A program made the position numbers and the translations under genes. The notes under the pieces were generated by a model. That model was not told the origin of the DNA. It did no database searches and saw nothing but the letters and a program-made list of their open reading frames with translations. Positions 61,429 to 64,000 of a stretch of DNA of 64,000 bases are shown piece by piece; position 1 is the stretch's first letter, and each line of letters starts with the position of its first letter. This stretch comes from Mycobacterium avium subsp. avium (GTDB lineage: Bacteria > Actinomycetota > Actinomycetes > Mycobacteriales > Mycobacteriaceae): contig NZ_CP046507.1 of the NCBI RefSeq assembly GCF_009741445.1, positions 2,666,001 to 2,730,000 on the forward strand. Direction: 5' to 3'.

Positions 61429-64000
61429 TCAGCTCGGCTCGGGCGCCGCCTCACGTTCCGGTTCGGCCTCACCGGTGCCGGTTTCCGAGCCCGGATTCGG
61501 GTTGGCGGCCACCGCCGCACCGGGCTCCGATTCCGCGTCGGGCAGTTGGCCTGCCAGATACTCGGCCAGCCCACCGATCGTCGGATAGTCGAAGACCGCG
61601 GTCGCGTTGATCGTGAACGCGCCACCGAATTGGCTGTGCAACCGGTTGCGGAGTTCGACCGCCATCAGGGAATCCGTGCCCAGGTCCAGGAATCGGCTCG
61701 TCGCGGCGGGTGGCTGCGCGAGCCGCAGGAAACCCTGCACCTCGCGCTGCAGGAATTCGGTGATGAAGGCGGCGCGCTGCGCCACCGGGATCTCCTGCAA
61801 CTGCTTGAGTAATTCGCTGTCACCACTCGCCTCCCCGACGGCGCTCGGCAGCACGAGATCGAGAATCGGTGGGCGAGCACCGCCCAGCAGCTTCGCCGCC
61901 CGCTGCCAGTTGGCCTTGATGACGGTCGCCTGCCCGGTTCCGTTGGCGACGACCTCGGCGAGCGCGGCCAGCGCGGCCGTCGGTTCCAGCGGAATGAGTC
62001 CCTGCGCACCGATGTTGGCGCGCGCGGCCTCCGACGACGCCATCCCCCCTTGGGCCCAGGGCCCGAGGTTGACCCCGGTCGCCGGCAAGCCGCGCGCCTG
62101 TCGCGCTGCGACCAGCCCGTCGAGCCACGCGTTGGCGGTCGAATAGTTGGCCTGGCCGGGTGAACCGAGCAGGCTGGACACCGAGGACGACACGATGAAG
62201 AAGTCGAGATCGTCGGTCCTCGTCGCATGGTCCAGGTAGCTGGCTCCGAATGCCTTGGGCGCCAACGCCACCCGGAAACGCTCCGGGCTCTGCTGGGACA
62301 GCAGCGCGTCGTCGAGCACGCCCGCCAGATGCGCCACTCCCGCCAGCGGGGGCAGTTCGGCGCGGATCCGGGCCAGCAGCTGCTCGACCTGCGCGGCGTC
62401 ACCGACGTCGGCGGCGAAGGTGTGGACGCGGCACCGGTAGCGCTCGGTGATGTCGTCGATGGCCCGCCGCGCCGCGGCGTCGGGTGCACGCCGGCTGGTC
62501 AGCACGATCTCGCCGGCGCCGAGCTGGGCCAAATAGGCCGCCAGGTGCAGGCCGATCGCGCCGAGCCCACCGGTGATCAGATAGCTGCGATCACCGCGCG
62601 GTTGCAGCGGTTTCGGCATCTGCAGCACGATCTTGCCGATGTGCCTTGCTTGCTGCATGCGGCGAAACGCCGTCTTCGCCTCGGCCAGCGGATAGATCTC
62701 GGCGGGCAACGGCCTCCACTCGCCGCTGGCCAGCCCGTCCGACACCTCGGTCAGCAGGGCATGAATGTGCTCCGGCTGTTCCACGCAGGCCCAGTCCAAC
62801 GCGACGATCTCGTAGGCGATATCGGGGCGGGCCGCCGCCATCTGCTCGCGGGTCCAGATGTCTCGCTTGGCGATCTCGACGAAACGGCCGTGTTGGGCGG
62901 TGGCCCGCACGGTCGCCTCGATGAATCCCTCATTGGTCAGGCTGTTGAGCACCACGTCGACGCCGGCGCCGTCGGTGTCGGCGAGGATCTGGTCGGCGAA
63001 ATCGGTGCTGCGCGAATCGTAGACGTATTCCACACCCAGCTTGCGCAGCGTCGCGCGTTTGTAGGTGCTCGCGGTGGCGAACACGGTCGCTCCGTGTCGC
63101 TGCGCCAGCTGGATGGCGGCCAATCCGACGCCACCGCTTGCCGCATGAATGAGCACGCGGTCACCGGGTTTCAGCTGGGCCCAGTCGAACGCGAGCCGGG
63201 CGGTGAGCGCCGCGGCGGGAATGGTCGCGGCATCCACCGCGCTCACGCCGTCGGGAATCGGCGCCAGCAACTGGACCGGCACATTGAACCGGCTGGCGAA
63301 CGCGCCCTGCATGAAACCGTAGACGCGCGTGCCGACCTCGAGTCCGGTAACGCCGCTGCCCAATTGGGTGACGGTGCCGGCGAAGTCGCCGCCGAGCGGC
63401 CCCGGGTCGCCCGGGTAGAGGCCCAGCACGTTGAGCACCTCCCGGAAGTTCAAACCGCCGGCCTCGACACGCACCTGCACACAGCCCTCGGCCGGGGGCG
63501 GCGCCTCCTGCTCGATCAGCCGCAGGTTGTCGATCGCGCCGCGTTCGGTGGGGGCAAGGACGTAGTCGGTGCCGCGAGGTACCGCGAGATGACCGCTGCG
63601 CGCCCACGGCAGTAACCGGGATGCCAGGAGTTTCCCCTGCCGCACCGCCAGTTCCGGTTCGTCCAGCGGCGCGCCGAGCAGACCGGCCAGCGACCGCACG
63701 GCCTGCTCCGACCCGTCGGAATCGACCAGCCTGCACCGCAGCGCCGGTTCCTCGTTGACGATGGTGCGCCCAAGTCCCCACAGCGCCGCCTGCACCGGGT
63801 CGACCGGTTCGCCGGACTCGGTCGCCACGCCCCGTTCGGTGACGATCCACAGGCCACCGGGAAGCTTGACCGCCGAGCCATCCGCGTTCTGCAAGGCGTG
63901 CACGGCGGTGAGAAGCCCGGCGATCTCGGTTTCCAGCCGCGCCACGGATTCGGCGCTCGACTCCTGTCCACCGGATTGCGTTGCGCGCCAGACGATGCCG
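61429..64000 (-). CDS. Type I polyketide synthase, C-terminal half (cut by window edge)
   Basis: About 856 residues are visible; the frame stays open through base 64000. From the left of the protein: end of a DH/psi-KR-like region (VTERGVATESGEPVDPVQAALWGLGRT), an enoyl reductase domain (VRVEAGGLNFREVLNVLGLYPGDPGPLGGDFAG, IHAASGGVGLAAIQLAQ), a ketoreductase domain (YLITGGLGAIGLHLAAYL, SSSVSSLLGSPGQANYSTANAWLD) and an acyl carrier domain with the phosphopantetheine serine in LGTDSLMAVELRNRL at about 61670. There is no thioesterase; the tail is acidic and Pro/Ala-rich. Full reduction (ER present) suggests a methyl-branched or long alkyl product lipid. It is convergent with the flavoprotein gene (13 bases). 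Confidence 0.95.
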   Translation of the reverse strand, partial: GIVWRATQSGGQESSAESVARLETEIAGLLTAVHALQNADGSAVKLPGGLWIVTERGVATESGEPVDPVQAALWGLGRTIVNEEPALRCRLVDSDGSEQAVRSLAGLLGAPLDEPELAVRQGKLLASRLLPWARSGHLAVPRGTDYVLAPTERGAIDNLRLIEQEAPPPAEGCVQVRVEAGGLNFREVLNVLGLYPGDPGPLGGDFAGTVTQLGSGVTGLEVGTRVYGFMQGAFASRFNVPVQLLAPIPDGVSAVDAATIPAAALTARLAFDWAQLKPGDRVLIHAASGGVGLAAIQLAQRHGATVFATASTYKRATLRKLGVEYVYDSRSTDFADQILADTDGAGVDVVLNSLTNEGFIEATVRATAQHGRFVEIAKRDIWTREQMAAARPDIAYEIVALDWACVEQPEHIHALLTEVSDGLASGEWRPLPAEIYPLAEAKTAFRRMQQARHIGKIVLQMPKPLQPRGDRSYLITGGLGAIGLHLAAYLAQLGAGEIVLTSRRAPDAAARRAIDDITERYRCRVHTFAADVGDAAQVEQLLARIRAELPPLAGVAHLAGVLDDALLSQQSPERFRVALAPKAFGASYLDHATRTDDLDFFIVSSSVSSLLGSPGQANYSTANAWLDGLVAARQARGLPATGVNLGPWAQGGMASSEAARANIGAQGLIPLEPTAALAALAEVVANGTGQATVIKANWQRAAKLLGGARPPILDLVLPSAVGEASGDSELLKQLQEIPVAQRAAFITEFLQREVQGFLRLAQPPAATSRFLDLGTDSLMAVELRNRLHSQFGGAFTINATAVFDYPTIGGLAEYLAGQLPDAESEPGAAVAANPNPGSETGTGEAEPEREAAPEPS

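Overview
The window is high-GC chromosomal DNA from a slow-growing Mycobacterium, most likely of the M. avium complex type. The right half keeps the gene order of M. tuberculosis Rv2386c to Rv2415c (mbtI, an SbtA-like transporter, hemW, sirA, cysH, cysAWT-subI, GH15 trehalase, lppR, lepA, a PemK-like gene, a CBS protein, RNase Z, transglutaminase, alpha-E, ATP-grasp, rpsT, holA, comEC, comEA). Some members of that series are missing (rpfD, the che1/ggtB group, PE genes). Many GTG starts, an IdeR box and leaderless cysteine-rich leader ORFs also fit. The species is inferred; no rRNA or tRNA gene is present.

Region 1 (1-24.6 kb) is an accessory catabolic cluster. It holds cytochromes P450, an acyl-CoA ligase, a CaiB-type CoA transferase, several short-chain dehydrogenases, an NDMA-type alcohol dehydrogenase, an amidohydrolase, an AveC-like membrane protein, a DUF35-thiolase fusion resembling a retro-aldolase, and five paralogous Rossmann oxidoreductases of the 2,4-diaminopentanoate dehydrogenase-like type. 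Together these look like a pathway that hydroxylates, CoA-activates, dehydrogenates and cleaves a lipid- or terpenoid-like substrate. Two different palindromic operator families recur in its promoters. One of them also precedes a TetR gene inside the cluster. Decayed pieces (P450 N-terminus, SDR C-terminus, SDR frameshift, nuclease remnant) show ongoing remodelling.

Region 2 (25.1-30.6 kb) is a five-gene operon resembling mymA: HSL-type esterase, SadH-like SDR, a PF10118 protein with a ferritin-like diiron ligand set, a Baeyer-Villiger-type flavin monooxygenase and a MerR-like regulator. Nested palindromes precede it and a strong hairpin follows it. A possible 40-residue secreted cysteine peptide and a DesA-type desaturase with a DosR-like box follow.

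Region 3 (32-43.5 kb) handles iron and sulfur. mbtI (salicylate for mycobactin) lies under an IdeR box but without mbtJ/mbtA beside it. sirA-cysH (sulfite and APS reduction) and subI-cysT-cysW-cysA (sulfate import) are each preceded by a short cysteine-rich leader ORF, a likely cysteine-sensing attenuator.

Region 4 (43.5-58.5 kb) is housekeeping: trehalase, LepA, RNase Z, a transglutaminase/alpha-E/ATP-grasp operon, S20, DNA polymerase delta and ComEC/ComEA. Region 5 (58.7-64 kb) leaves the M. tuberculosis order (eis is expected) and has a paired acyl-CoA dehydrogenase operon, an FDOR/PPOX flavoprotein and the C-terminal half of a type I polyketide synthase that runs off the window.
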